Notes under the pieces: generated by a model
The model's input: the letters and a program-made list of their open reading frames with translations, nothing else
Databases searched by the model: none
What the model was told of the DNA's origin: nothing
Part shown: one piece after another, positions 1 to 11,400 of the stretch
Numbering within the stretch: the first letter of the stretch is position 1
Layout: each line of letters starts with the position of its first letter
Program-made: the position numbers and the translations under genes
Assembly (NCBI RefSeq): GCF_037975245.1
Contig: NC_092563.1
Coordinates: forward strand, 4,285,001-4,349,000
Source: Apostichopus japonicus
Lineage: Eukaryota; Echinodermata; Holothuroidea; Aspidochirotida; Stichopodidae
Reading direction: 5' to 3'
DNA length: 64,000 bases

Positions 1-48
1 TTCACTCAGGCACAGAAGAATGAGAGTGTTAAGGTGATGGTGAGACAG
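1..48 (+). CDS. SLC7A6OS: SLC7A6OS upstream exon, partial
   Basis: An open stretch in frame 1 (FTQAQKNESVKVMVRQ) runs to a strong CAG|GTAAGT donor at 48/49 and ends in phase 0, exactly what the next exon at 3519 needs. It would correspond to the region before the basic linker in vertebrate homologues. Only 16 codons are visible, so the assignment rests on position, donor quality and phase. Confidence 0.6.
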
Positions 49-762
49 GTAAGTGGAGATCGAATTAATATCTAAAACAGGAAATTGGCATCTCACAAAG
101 TCCATCTTTAATAATTCAATAGCTCAAAAATGCATCTCAAATAGCCATTGAATTGCTTTTCATAAACCATGGCAGAATACGTCTCATGAACCATCTTACA
201 AAGACATCTACCATGTCATAAATTATCGCATTTTAAGTCTTAGAAACACACTTCTCAAATTCATCTCAAGAATGCATTTCAAGTATATATACCAACTCTA
301 AAACCATCCAAAACCAATCGCCAAAATGCATCTCACAGGCCATCTCTATAACCCATCTCTTTAACCACCTTCAAGAAAACCCATCTCAAATATAGACCTC
401 ATATAAACCAGCTCTAAAACCATCTTCAAAAATTCATTGAAAAGTGCAGATCCCATATTCATCAAAAATATATTTCAAGCAAAACCCATCGAACTAATAA
501 ATCATCATAAAATCCCTATTCAAAAAAGCATTTAGTAAAATGCATAAGACATCATCGCAAACTTAATAAACTTAGCCATGAAAAAAACATCTCGAAAATG
601 CATCCCATAGTCCATGTGCCTCCATTCAAAGCATCTTCAAAAATTCATTGCAGAAATTTTTCAAGAATCCTAAAAAAAAAACCCATCAATAGATGTATGT
701 AGATTCACATAACATAGTATGTTGAATGTATCTAGGCTGAATGTTATTTTAATACATACCTA

Positions 763-796
<34 letters not shown>

Positions 797-3700
797 GGTA
801 TGTATTAAAATAACATTATATATATATATATATATTTATACAATACATGAATAGTAATTATCAACTACAGTTATATTGATGAGTCAAAGGCTTGGCATGA
901 CAGGTCTGTGTAAAGTATAATTGGGCTTGAGATCATTAACTTTAGTGCATACTGTAGTGTACAATATTTCGCTACGCATATTGCTTCTGTCTGTTTCTGT
1001 TTTCTCTGGTTTGGGTGGAGTTTTTTGTTTTTGGTTACATGCATTTTTTCATTATGGATGGATTGAGTTTCATCCTGCATTGTAGACTAACTGTCACACA
1101 GCCTGCAATAATGTGACCCAGATCTCAGGAACTCGTGCAGCCAGGCTGAAAAACAAGTTCAGTAGCGAGACTATTTTTTTCTCTCTCTCCACCTCTCTCT
1201 CTCTCTCTCGCTTCATTTTAAGTTTTGTTAGTCTGCTGTGCACATTAATTGTCCTTTCAGTCTCGTGGCTTTCCGTCCCCGGGTAATGTAATGAAATAAA
1301 TGCCAACGTATGTTTTATCAGGAGGGTGTGACAAGCATTTTATGTACAGTGTATCTCATTGCGAGTATCAATCTCTTTGGGAACACATCCAGTTGATATT
1401 TATATCTTTTAACTTATTTCTCATCTTGTTCAATTTTGAGACCTTTGAAAATGATTATGATGCAGACGATCATAGGAGTTTTTATACAGTATTACAGACC
1501 GTAGCGCGATCTCTCTCAAATGCGAATTTGATTAACATATACAGAACATGAGTCGAGTCGAGTTCCGCCTGTGGGCACATGACTTCCTGTACTCCTTGCC
1601 TTTTTGGAAATTTCTGCAGCGATGTTTTATTTGCCTCACCACTACTTGCCCAATCTTTTCATACATTTGACATGTTTTAGCATATATACAGTATGTTTAA
1701 GCATATATGATTAACATTTGAGATGCTTACATGAGTTCTATATGAACTTCTATACTTTACTCCTCCTTTACATATTTGTTCCACTTATGTTATTACTTTA
1801 GCTCTAGTAAGTTCTCGAAGCCTGTTCATGCAAGGTTGACATGATAACTGGACAGTTATCATAGATGCATTGGAAGATACAGTGTGTAGCAACACTACTG
1901 CACCTTGGCTATACTTGTGTACATGTTATTGCATTGACTTAATACTGTCATCGATTTATCAAAACTCAGGATTACATTCATATTTTGATTGTTTACAGCT
2001 CTATCAAAGAGATGATGGGACATGCAAATTATAAAACAGATGGATTTGAAAAGAACAGTTTGTAGTTCATTTATCAATAAACACAGATAAACCACAGAGT
2101 AAAAAAAAAAAATTTGGGGGGGTAGGGGGATGGAGTAATATTCAACAAAATTACCAAATGACACATGTTATGGCTCTGCTTGAGAAGGGAGAAGACAAAC
2201 TGTACCCCTCCCTCTTCTTCAATCCCCCTCCCCCTTATGTCAACCCCCAGCCTCTGAAACCTAGTTTTTGTACAGTAATGAATTGATTGGTTGGATTTGA
2301 AGGTATTGCATTTATACTGTGTGGGATACCTACCTGCAAGTGTGTGTTATATGAAGGATGTATGGTTAAACAGAGTAGTGTACCTGGCTATGCTCTGTAT
2401 ATCTTGGCTTTCTATCGATCTGCTGCACAGGCCAAGGTAAGAACTTTTGAGCTAAAGACCAAGTTAACTTTGATGACCTCAACATCTAATGAACTACGAA
2501 GAACGAACTGTGTTGCGCAGACATCTGGAACTTTGATGCAGGTCATCAGTATTTACCCTAGAATATGCTAGAAAGTGTGATAATGGTCACCCATGTTGGA
2601 ATTTCAACAACTATTATGCTGCCAATCCACACACAAAGATATTTATTTTTCTAGATTCTCTTACAATTTCCAATGTCTGAGAATAATTGAGTAGATGAAA
2701 GCCACTATACTGGGAAAGTACTTATGAAAAAACTTCTAGCAGTTTTTAGTGTTCTATAATTTTGGAATCTGTGTATGACACGGAATTTTAGCTTTGCATT
2801 ACTCTGATGATGACTCAAGTATTAAACATTCACTCATCAGACAACCAGCCCTCAATCAAAACTCCGAGATCTTTCTGGTTACACCCCCCCCCCCTCCATC
2901 CGATTGGGTGTTCCTCATTAACAAGGTAAATTGACAATGTCATTCAACTAGACAAACTTAAATATGTGTCACGCAGAGTGAACTTTAATGACTGATTGTT
3001 TCCTTTCCAACTTACTTGCACTTTCTTTTAATGGATCCAGATACAATGTTCATTGACTACAGCAACGAGATCCACCCTCCGCCAAAAAAAAAGGTTCGCA
3101 AAATTGCTTTCTGGTCGGTCCTGGCATTTTGCCAGAAGCCAGAAAACATATGTACATCTTTTGGAGCTTGCTTGCGAAGATCATTTTTAACAGACTTTTG
3201 TTAATGTAAAGTCTGTAAGTATAAGCTAGCTTCCATGCATTCCGACGAGCATTGATTCTGAGTAATGGCGGTCTGGTAGATCTAGGTCAGTCCTCACAAA
3301 AGATCCTCGGCCATGAGCTTTAAAGATTTGTGGATGGATGCTTTCAGGTACCACATATTTCATTAGAAAGATATGAGCATGGTGCCAGCAGGTTGTGAGT
3401 AATTTTGAGGCAGCATTCAACAAGTTGATGTTGTTGATGGTGATGGTATATGCTGACATCGTTGATATGTTTTAAAGAGAGTTTTCATCCGCTTCTGTTT
3501 TTAATTTTCCCCGTTCAGAACCAACCGATATCCATTCACATTCAGAGTGCATTACGGAGAGCTGCCATTGGCCTGACGCCAAAGAAACCCACCAAACAGT
3601 CACACCAATCAGTCAAATCCAAAACCGAATCGAACCGGACGGGCGCCCGAGAAAAGGCTCGGGCGAGTCACAGAGCTAGCAGCAAGAATCGCAGACTGAA

Positions 3701-6700
3701 GGTAACTGACAGTTCCAGGGGTCTCAAATTACACGAACTGGACAAGGATTCCAAGACTTACCAACCTACGGCCCGAAAACCCGCAGTGTCCAATGGGAGC
3801 GGCGTCGGCGTACGTAGACCGGGGTCGGCCGAGAAGGAAGCAGAGAGAATATTCGCTTTGCTCGACATCGTCCAAGACGAAGCTGAGAATAAATCGAAGA
3901 TAACTACAAAATCAAAGGTACATTTGTGATTTACAAGGCGACGACTATTATTTCTGAGAAAAGTTATCAATAGTTATCAAGAATGATTCAGTTTTGTTAG
4001 TCTAGGGCTGGTTCATCTTCATAAATATTTCACATTTGCTTGCTGCAAAAAGGAAAATACAACCTTTTGGAAAGTAAGACATCGTTTCTTTCCTTGAGAT
4101 TCTAACATGTTAGCTACCCTTTGGGAAATTGACTGTGGTGTCTAAACATGAAAGAGACAGAACAAAGGGAAATGTACTGTATTGTTTCAGTTCCATCCAT
4201 CTCTCTTTACCCATCATGCACCTTTTATAAACTAATGTTTTTTCCCGGTCATTGTTTTTTGCACCAATTTTTTGCTTCCATCCCAGTTGATTTTTTCTTC
4301 TCCTCATCAATGCTAACCTTTTATGCTTTGAAAATCTGGGGAAAAAATAAAAAACCGTTTCAGCAAAACCCTTGTATTTACTCAAATTGTTTCTACTATT
4401 GAGGCATGAAATTTATCCAAAACCACAGAACTCAAAAATATAAAGCTCATTTCAGTCTGTTTATTTTCACTTGAGATTAGATTTATCTACTTTCTAGAAG
4501 CAAATATCGATGAGGCTGTTGACAGACGATACAAATCAATCCGTTCATGAAATTAAACATTGCTTTTGTTTGTATTCTCTTTTTCTATTCCAGACGACAG
4601 TTTCCAAATCTACAAAATCTGGTTCTGAAGATATAACTTGTAATTCTGTGACAATGACGAGAGAGAAGGTGGTATTTGGCGAGGATGTCGTTCAAGAATC
4701 GGAATACGTTTACGACCTGTACTACACAGACTGCCTGGAGTTTGATTTTGGTGAACACAGTGTTGGGATGAAGTCGGACGGGGATGATTTGGTGTACGAG
4801 TACTTTGCGGATGAACCGCCTCACGCAAACGATGATGAAGATGATGAGAATGACGAAAGTAATTGGAGAAACGATTACCCAGATGATGATGATGAACATA
4901 GTAAGTGTGATGAAGATATTAAACAAAAGATTAAGGTAAGAGGTTGGTGTAGAAGGTGTGTTGAGTAGGTATGAGAATGGCAATATTATAGCTGGGTATT
5001 CAAAAAATGTCATGACAGGTCTGGGACAAATTTTGTGGTTACATTTGAGTAGCAGTTTAAGGTGTCTTTTTTTTCGCTGTCACAAATACTCTGTTTAAAA
5101 GTAAGATTCTGACATATACAAAACTGCTATACATTCTGTGTATGTGTGCCAAGCTTGCATACAACTGTCCTACGATCATTGATTCCTAGATCTGAGTGAA
5201 AAATTGGAAAAGTTAATACCATAAGGCATATTCGACAAATATGTTTGCTTATTTTTTATTGCTGAACACTGATAGTAATTGATACATTATCCCATTGCCC
5301 CCACCCCCCTCCCCACATCCCCTTTCCCCTGTAAACTATTGCAATCTGTATGATTGAAATACTGTTGAATCTATTTGATTCATCTGTTGTAGCCTAGGAT
5401 TCACAAAACATCTGATCAATACCAAAAAGTGAAGACTGTAACTTTATTTTTCGTGGCCTTGATATTAGAGGTATTTATGATAACCCTCAATCTTATCATC
5501 ACTTAAGTACAGAGCAGTTTATCATACTGTCTGTGTTTCTGTTCCTCTCAAGGGCACAGCCTAAAGCCCCTCTGTTTACTATCGGCTGTTTATGAACGTT
5601 CCATTTCCTCTATAGATCAGCCAGGCAGCTTGAAGCAGCTTTTTCTTTACTCTTGTCGGCAGTTTTCCCAAACATATTTGAGTATTACTCAATGTAAGAA
5701 CCTAACTCGATCAAGCTAAGAGAATCTCCGATAGTTTTTCATTTCTCAACCAAATGAAGATTCAAGAGTAGGTTTAATTAAAGAATTTGATTCAGTCCTG
5801 AACATTTTGTTGTCGGGACACTCTGAGACAATCATAGTAGGATATTAAGCACAGATTAAAACAACTTTGTGGAGGTTTTAATATGTTGAACTTATATTGC
5901 ACTATTTGAAATGAAAGTTTAATAGCTTTAAAAACTAATGAAGTCCATAAATAGTTTTTAGTATAAAATGGGATAAAAATAAACATAATAAAAAAATTTG
6001 TCAAACCAATGACTGCAGAAAGACGTTTGTACATGGTTGGTAATTTATCAAATCTACACTGTAATTACTCAAAATAAGTTTGAAATTGTTCATATTAAAA
6101 CATGCGTCAAGAATTTTTTTTCACAAAGCAAACATTTTTGAGCAAGTAGTTAATGGATTTGATTTTTTTTTTGGCAGCATTTTTGTCACTCACACACATT
6201 TCACATTAGTATTAAAGAATATGTAAATAATCCATAAATTAAAAATTTGGCAAAAATTTTCAAATTTTCACTTCATTATATGGAGTGAATTTGACAAATC
6301 AATCTAACATGAGTTGGATTGATCAGTACAAAGTAGTGTTTAGTATGAGAGAGCAGTGTGCTTAAATATCAAAATCAACACAAAAAAAGACTGTTTAAGA
6401 GAGTTTGCTTGCTGCAGTTTGGAGCAAAGAATTCTGTTACCGGAACCCCTCAACATAGGACATGAACAATTTTCATCCTTCTTCAGATGAGTGGATAAAA
6501 TATGGTAGCCCATCTCAGAAGTTGAATCACTCGTTAACTGGAATGGGCAGTAAGGTTTAATTACCAGTGCTGTGATTGGTTTAACACTTCATAGCATTAC
6601 CATGGAAATATCACACTAGTTAATTTTGTAGTGAGCTGTTTGGGAAACGGAATATGATTTTGTAAATTTTTAAGTTAAACCCGTATAATCCCTTCAAACT

Positions 6701-8490
6701 GAGATATAAAAAGTGACACAGAAGAATCAGCGTGGTGTTAAGAAGAAATTTGAGACACCTTCCTTTTAACTGACCTCTGATCAGTTTGATTCGAAAGAGA
6801 AGATACGAAGTTAGAATTAGTAATTCTTATATATCGTGAAAAGTGACTTGATGAAAAACAATCTTATAAAAACTCTTAATAAACTTGCCCTGAGAGTGTT
6901 TATATTTTATGACGTTTCAAAGATGGACTCGTAAAGTCTTCAAACGGATAATCTTAAATGTGACATTTTATGAGTGTGAGAGCAGTGTGGATTAAATTAC
7001 TATTGTAACATTTGGAACTTAATGAGGGTGAAAAAAGTAGGCTACCGTAGGCTAAAGAAATAAACAGGTTGAAGTAGATATAACAGTTGCTATTTGAAGA
7101 AGAAAAAACACCTGAGAACAGATCACACAGAAGCAAGTATAAGATTAACTTTATTGTAGTGTTTGAACACCTGGAAGAGAGGTTGAGAGAATAGATATGG
7201 AGTATTTAACAACAGTAAAAGTATGGTTTGCTATCAGCACATTTACAATTCATTATAATGATGTTACACGTGTGTGGCTGTCTATGTGTTGCGGGGGGGG
7301 GCAAGGGGTGGGGGGCTGTGGGATGTGTTCAGTATCATTTTGTGTAAAAACTATCACTAAATGGGCAACCTCATCATTTTGGTCATTCCGTTGCTCATCA
7401 GCAAGAAAGAAACCAAGCAAAGGTGGATGGTGTTAGACAACTGTCAAGAATCGAGAACAAGTTTTTATCAGCTTTACATCAGATCTCTATAAATGATCAG
7501 ACTTTCAGAAAAGTTTCACATAATATTGTAAAGAAATGAAGAAAAATTTATGGTCATAAATCTCGGAGAAATTGTTAAAGAGAGAGAAGACTCGTGCACA
7601 AAGAAACGTCTGATGCGAGTAATCCGATCTAGTCTCAAATGAGGTGTAACAGATATGTTAGACACCACCATCGATCCCAGAAAATACACACACAGCTTGC
7701 TACCATCGGTAATTAGACACTAGTGTACAGTCAATACATGAAGCTACGGTCAATACCCACAACACAGTGTACATAGCAGTGATGGACATCTCAGGTCTAG
7801 ATAAAAGATAACAATGTATCACATTTCTTTACTGTCTGCATTTTGTAATGACAAGAAACAAACATCACTTGTAAGCAACAGAAAGTTAACTTTTTTTCAG
7901 AGGGCGGCACCTATAAAAATACAATGAATGGTGCAATCTGTTAGAGTATGATGTAGAACCTTATATGTTCACAGTGGTTTTTGAGAACCATGATTGCAAT
8001 ATACCGTTACACTGCACGGTTTACTGCCATCAGTAACTGACAAGACTCTCATGAAATGTAGTGAATATGTGTTCTGTACTTTCTCAAAGCCATTGTGACC
8101 TTTTCTGTTGCTAGGCAACAATTTCAGGCGCCATCATTTTACAATAGAGTTGTACTTGCTCTGTTTGATTTAATTCTGTTGAGAATGTCAATCTGCAATA
8201 TGTTTCTGAATGTCATGTGTGTCTTTTGTTTAACAGGTACAGACTATGATATATTTAATGAGACCAAGTCTCTGGTGACTATTTCTTCTTATTAATTTAT
8301 TTTGTTTTTGTGTCGTTTGTTAATAGAGACGGATCGTGATATGTTTGACGAACTGGTGGATGATTACAGGTACGCATCCAGCGATGACGAGGATCTGCTG
8401 GAGCAATACTCTAAATGTAGGCTGGGAGGAAAAGGAGGAGGAGGAGGAGAGCAAGGCAGCGACAGCGATATAGATGATTACGACTTATAA
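1..8490 (+). CDS. SLC7A6OS: SLC7A6OS / Iwr1 homologue, 3' portion (multi-exon, 5' end outside window)
   Basis: Exons read as 1-48, 3519-3917, 4594-4900 and 8327-8490. Phases match at every junction: 0, 0, then 1. Seen: an LLDIVQDEAENK segment, CNSVTMTREKVVF, the Iwr1 hallmark EYVYDLYY, and an acidic stretch DDEDDENDESNWRNDYP followed by an acidic, Gly-rich tail. These align in order with human SLC7A6OS as I remember it (CNSVELIRERL, YVYDIYY, DDEDDENSENNWRNEYP). The family, named for yeast Iwr1, binds assembled RNA polymerase II in the cytoplasm and guides its nuclear import. The N-terminal start and nuclear-localisation region lie upstream of the window. Vertebrate SLC7A6, its antisense neighbour, is not seen here. 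Confidence in the family is high; the exact C-terminus is less certain. Confidence 0.9.
60..690. repeat. Degenerate tandem array of CATCTCAAA-type words
   Basis: CATCTCAAA, CCATCTCAAA, GCATCTCAA and ATTTCAAG variants recur every 15-30 bases, mixed with AAAACC and AAAATGC words. The unit is imprecise, so this looks like an old decayed minisatellite. Confidence 0.5.
740..817. repeat. Perfect inverted repeat with (TA)n loop
   Basis: The 25-base arms at 740-764 and 793-817 are exact reverse complements, beginning AATGTTATTTTAATAC on each strand, and are separated by a TATATA loop. The structure could extrude as a hairpin. It may be a tiny MITE, but no clear target duplication is visible because the flanks are AT-rich. 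Confidence 0.75.
3519..3917 (+). CDS. SLC7A6OS: SLC7A6OS exon with basic linker and LLDIV segment
   Basis: 133 codons from a TTCAG acceptor to an AAG|GTACAT donor, phase 0 on both sides. It encodes NQPISIHIQSALRRAAIG, then a long Lys/Arg/Ser-rich linker, and ends with an ERIFALLDIVQDEAENKSK segment that matches LLDLVHEEGE of human SLC7A6OS. Confidence 0.88.
4594..4900 (+). CDS. SLC7A6OS: SLC7A6OS exon with the Iwr1 YDLYY core
   Basis: Acceptor at 4592-4593 (TATTCCAG), phase 0. It encodes the most conserved part of the family: CNSVTMTREKV, EYVYDLYY, and the acidic DDEDDENDESNWRNDYP. I place the donor at 4901 (ATA|GTAAGT), which leaves phase 1. A weaker donor after 4935 (AAG|GTAAGA) keeps the frame open for 11 more codons but gives phase 0, which fits neither downstream acceptor. 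Confidence 0.9.
4901..8236 (+). other. Intron 3 of SLC7A6OS
   Basis: AT-rich, with no supportable exon. It contains poly-pyrimidine tracts, a G-rich stretch near 7290 and long A/T runs. The intervals 5040-7140 and 7440-8090 show nothing beyond low complexity. Confidence 0.5.
8237..8295 (+). CDS. SLC7A6OS: Candidate alternative last exon of SLC7A6OS (duplicated exon)
   Basis: A TTTAACAG acceptor at 8235-8236 opens a frame starting TDYDIFNETK and reaching a stop at 8293-8295. It joins the 4900 donor in phase 1, like the exon 90 bases downstream, whose start TDRDMFDELV it resembles. No donor with a fitting phase is visible before its stop, so it would act as an alternative terminal exon giving a short, less acidic tail. 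It could equally be an unused relic. Confidence 0.4.
8327..8490 (+). CDS. SLC7A6OS: SLC7A6OS terminal coding exon
   Basis: Acceptor TTAATAG at 8325-8326; phase 1 fits the 4900 donor. It encodes TDRDMFDELVDDYRYASSDD, then an acidic stretch, a Gly-rich run and a GSDSDIDDYDL end, stopping at 8488-8490. The acidic C-terminus fits the family, whose tails also end in Asp/Ser-rich sequence. Confidence 0.8.
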
Positions 8491-11400
8491 ACCGATGGTA
8501 AGAGAAAACAAAAAAAATCAAAACCGGCTGAATTTTGTGACATATGGAGGCAAGGAGGGGTCTTATTGTCACTTCAACTTTGCTCTTTAAGAACAAATCA
8601 CATTTTGATTGCAAAATATGCTCATGGTTGATGAAATTGTCGCCACAGTTTTATAAATGCTCTGTAATGGAAACTCGTCTCGTTTGTGCCACTTATGCTC
8701 AGATTGTGATCTACCCTTTAGTATGATTTTCCAGCAGTTTTTTTATAACTGTTTAGATGCAATATGCTTTACAGGATATGTTTCGCTTGCATCAAAAAAG
8801 ATTGTCGAGGAAAGAAAAGACCTAAGCTAAGTCTCTTGTTGTCAGTCGGAAGGTATGACTTGGTCTGTTGTGTCCAAGAGAGATTTTCTCATGCTAAAAG
8901 TGTTTTTTTTTTTTTCTACATTATGGGGTTGTTTGCTTGTTTCACAAGTTCAGTGTTGTTAATGTTTCACACACTTATGACAGCTAACATACAACATATG
9001 CAACTGCCAGGATTAACCTGTCTCGAACCGCTGCATTATTTCGTTTTTATGTTAGGATGTTTTCCATCAGATGTTCAGTCATGTAAAATACTTGTAGGTG
9101 GTTGCTATGGTGATAACATCTGTTCATCTACACATCTCTTTAATTGTCACTGCACTGGTTAGGGTGCAGGTGATAACATCTGTTAAAAGTCTGTTTATTA
9201 TGATTTATATTATGTTAAGGCTTTTTAGAAGATCTGACATGCGAATTGAGATGATATGCTAGTTCTCGATGTGATAAGGTCATGTGACCCTTGTCTCCCA
9301 GGGCAGCCTAACACCCCCCCTTGCATGAGTAGAAATATTGATCAGGATAAGTTGGTAGTCCACCTGTGTGAAAATTGTCATCTATCAAACTACTTATTAA
9401 AAGCCTTACAGACTGGCACAAGTTGTTATGAAACTCCATGCAGCCACAGTATTAAATTGAGGTGTAGTGAGTGTGCGTGTTTCCATGGTTAAATATTGTT
9501 TTTGGTCTTAGGCTTTCAAGTATTCATTTACTTCTGATGCAAAATTTTGCTTGTTGCTATACAATCACAGATTCAGCTATTGTGGTATGAAAATATGAAC
9601 GATTTTGATTCGTTTTTACTGGCCTTTATAAAGTGCAAGATGGTTTAGTTTATTTTGTTATAATTCGGTTACGTAATTTGCTAAAAACCTTGGGAGCTGT
9701 TCATGATGATTAACAAGCTTGGTTTTTTTTACCAGCTTGGCTTGTTTTTGTTGCTTGGTTTGGTTTGTTTTTGTTGGTTTGTTTTTGGTTTGTTTTTGAT
9801 CTGTAAGTCTGCCAGTCTCATGTAACTGTTCATGTTATGTAAACATAGTAGACTACTAGGTAATTATAAAGATATCATTTTCATTTTAACATATTATTCT
9901 GTTATTTTCCTTCTTTTTTGTGTGTGTACAGATGATGTCATTCCAGTATTGAGGTGCATCATTAAACCATGTAATCACACCCTTAACCACTATAAAAACT
10001 ATGAAAGCTGTGTGGAGACTCATAAAGGTTTTACCGGGGCAGTCTCCAGGATGTAACCAACCTAACGAATGGAGGAATTATACTCATTGTAAGAAGACCA
10101 AAAACAAACAAAAAATAGTAAGAGGAATTAAATAGAGTCAAGGGATTGAAAGGTTAATTTATTAACCTAGACATGGAGAGCAGCATTTATACACCAATGC
10201 TACACATCAACGGTGTACAGAGATGTGTATTAAAAGAGTTACAACAACGAGGATGTCAGGAATTGCTCAATCCTTGAGCCATATGGATGCTAATGACGTA
10301 GCCTGTGTATATCTCATATGCGGGCTGTTATTTAGTAAGTACAAGCCACTTGAGACGAGAGTTTTTCCGGACCCCGTCATGAGCTGGAAATGCCAGATGG
10401 GTATACATACATAACAAAACTCGTACAATTCCAAAACGTATGGGAACGCAAAAGGTAAACGGATTGTTTGACCAAAACATAGTTGTCTCCTAACTTTCAC
10501 AAGAGAATTGCAGTGATTTTAATGCTACTGTCATAGTCTCTAGTTCTTATAAGTGTCAACAAAAACCTGCAGTTAAGCAAGGGAAATTCCAAAGTACACC
10601 AACATGACTTCTGTGCTTTCAGAATACTGTAATATAGATTTGATTGTCAACAAGATCGTCCCTGGCGCACACCGAGTTGTTGTCTCTGGCTCACAGTTTC
10701 TACATCATGTTTCCATAATATTTGCCGTCGGTATAACTGATTTTAGACCGTACTTTCATGAGCAGTAAACTTAGATGATTTGCATTATGCGTTTATTCAC
10801 ATGTACGGAATGAAAGCTCATGGCCTCACCTTTGGTGGACCGGTCTAGACGCTGCTTTTACAATTCACTGGGTTCTTAAAGACCATATTCATTGTTCTCT
10901 GGGTAAAGACGAGAACCTGTTAGCGTTTCATTGAACCAAGAGGAACTTAATTATAGAGAAAGAAAGCAGACATGACTTTCATTCTTAATTAGCAACTGAG
11001 TAATATTTCTGTTTTATTTGGTGCTTTACCGATGATCTCATCCACCGTTTCTTACCATTCCTCAACCTTGCTGTCGTCGATTTCATTCATTCATTTGTAT
11101 TCATGACCGGTTTTGCCAGGAGCAAGGTAGTGTCGGGGCAGCAACATTCCTCGCCGATTGGGTTGGTGCCTGCTGTAAATGTTTCGATGATAAGAAAAAG
11201 CGTTGATTCATTGTAAAGGGAAAAAAACGAAAAAAGGACAACTGTAAATAATTTCACTTTGACATCAATTCTTATCCGCGATAGATTGAGAATGAATTGA
11301 AATTTCATTGACATAAGAACTATTGCTTACTGTACATTATTTCTGTGCAATTATATTCTGCTCCAGTTGAGAGCTCTGTAAAAGCGCTTAAATTTTCTTA

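Larger units (their letters stand above)
49..3518 (+). other. Intron 1 of SLC7A6OS
   Basis: No coding signal. It holds a degenerate array of CATCTCAAA-like words (about 60-690), a 25-bp-arm AT palindrome (740-817), a CT-rich microsatellite (about 1176-1210) and homopolymer tracts. Short open frames here have no splice support or recognisable domain. Confidence 0.6.

Noticed and set aside
4901-4935. Extension of the SLC7A6OS exon to the GTAAGA donor
   Set aside because: It ends in phase 0 whereas both candidate downstream exons require phase 1; the GTAAGT at 4901 fits.
8764-9162. 132-codon open frame after SLC7A6OS
   Set aside because: No splice sites or homology; contains a poly-T-coded Phe run and looks like 3' flank.
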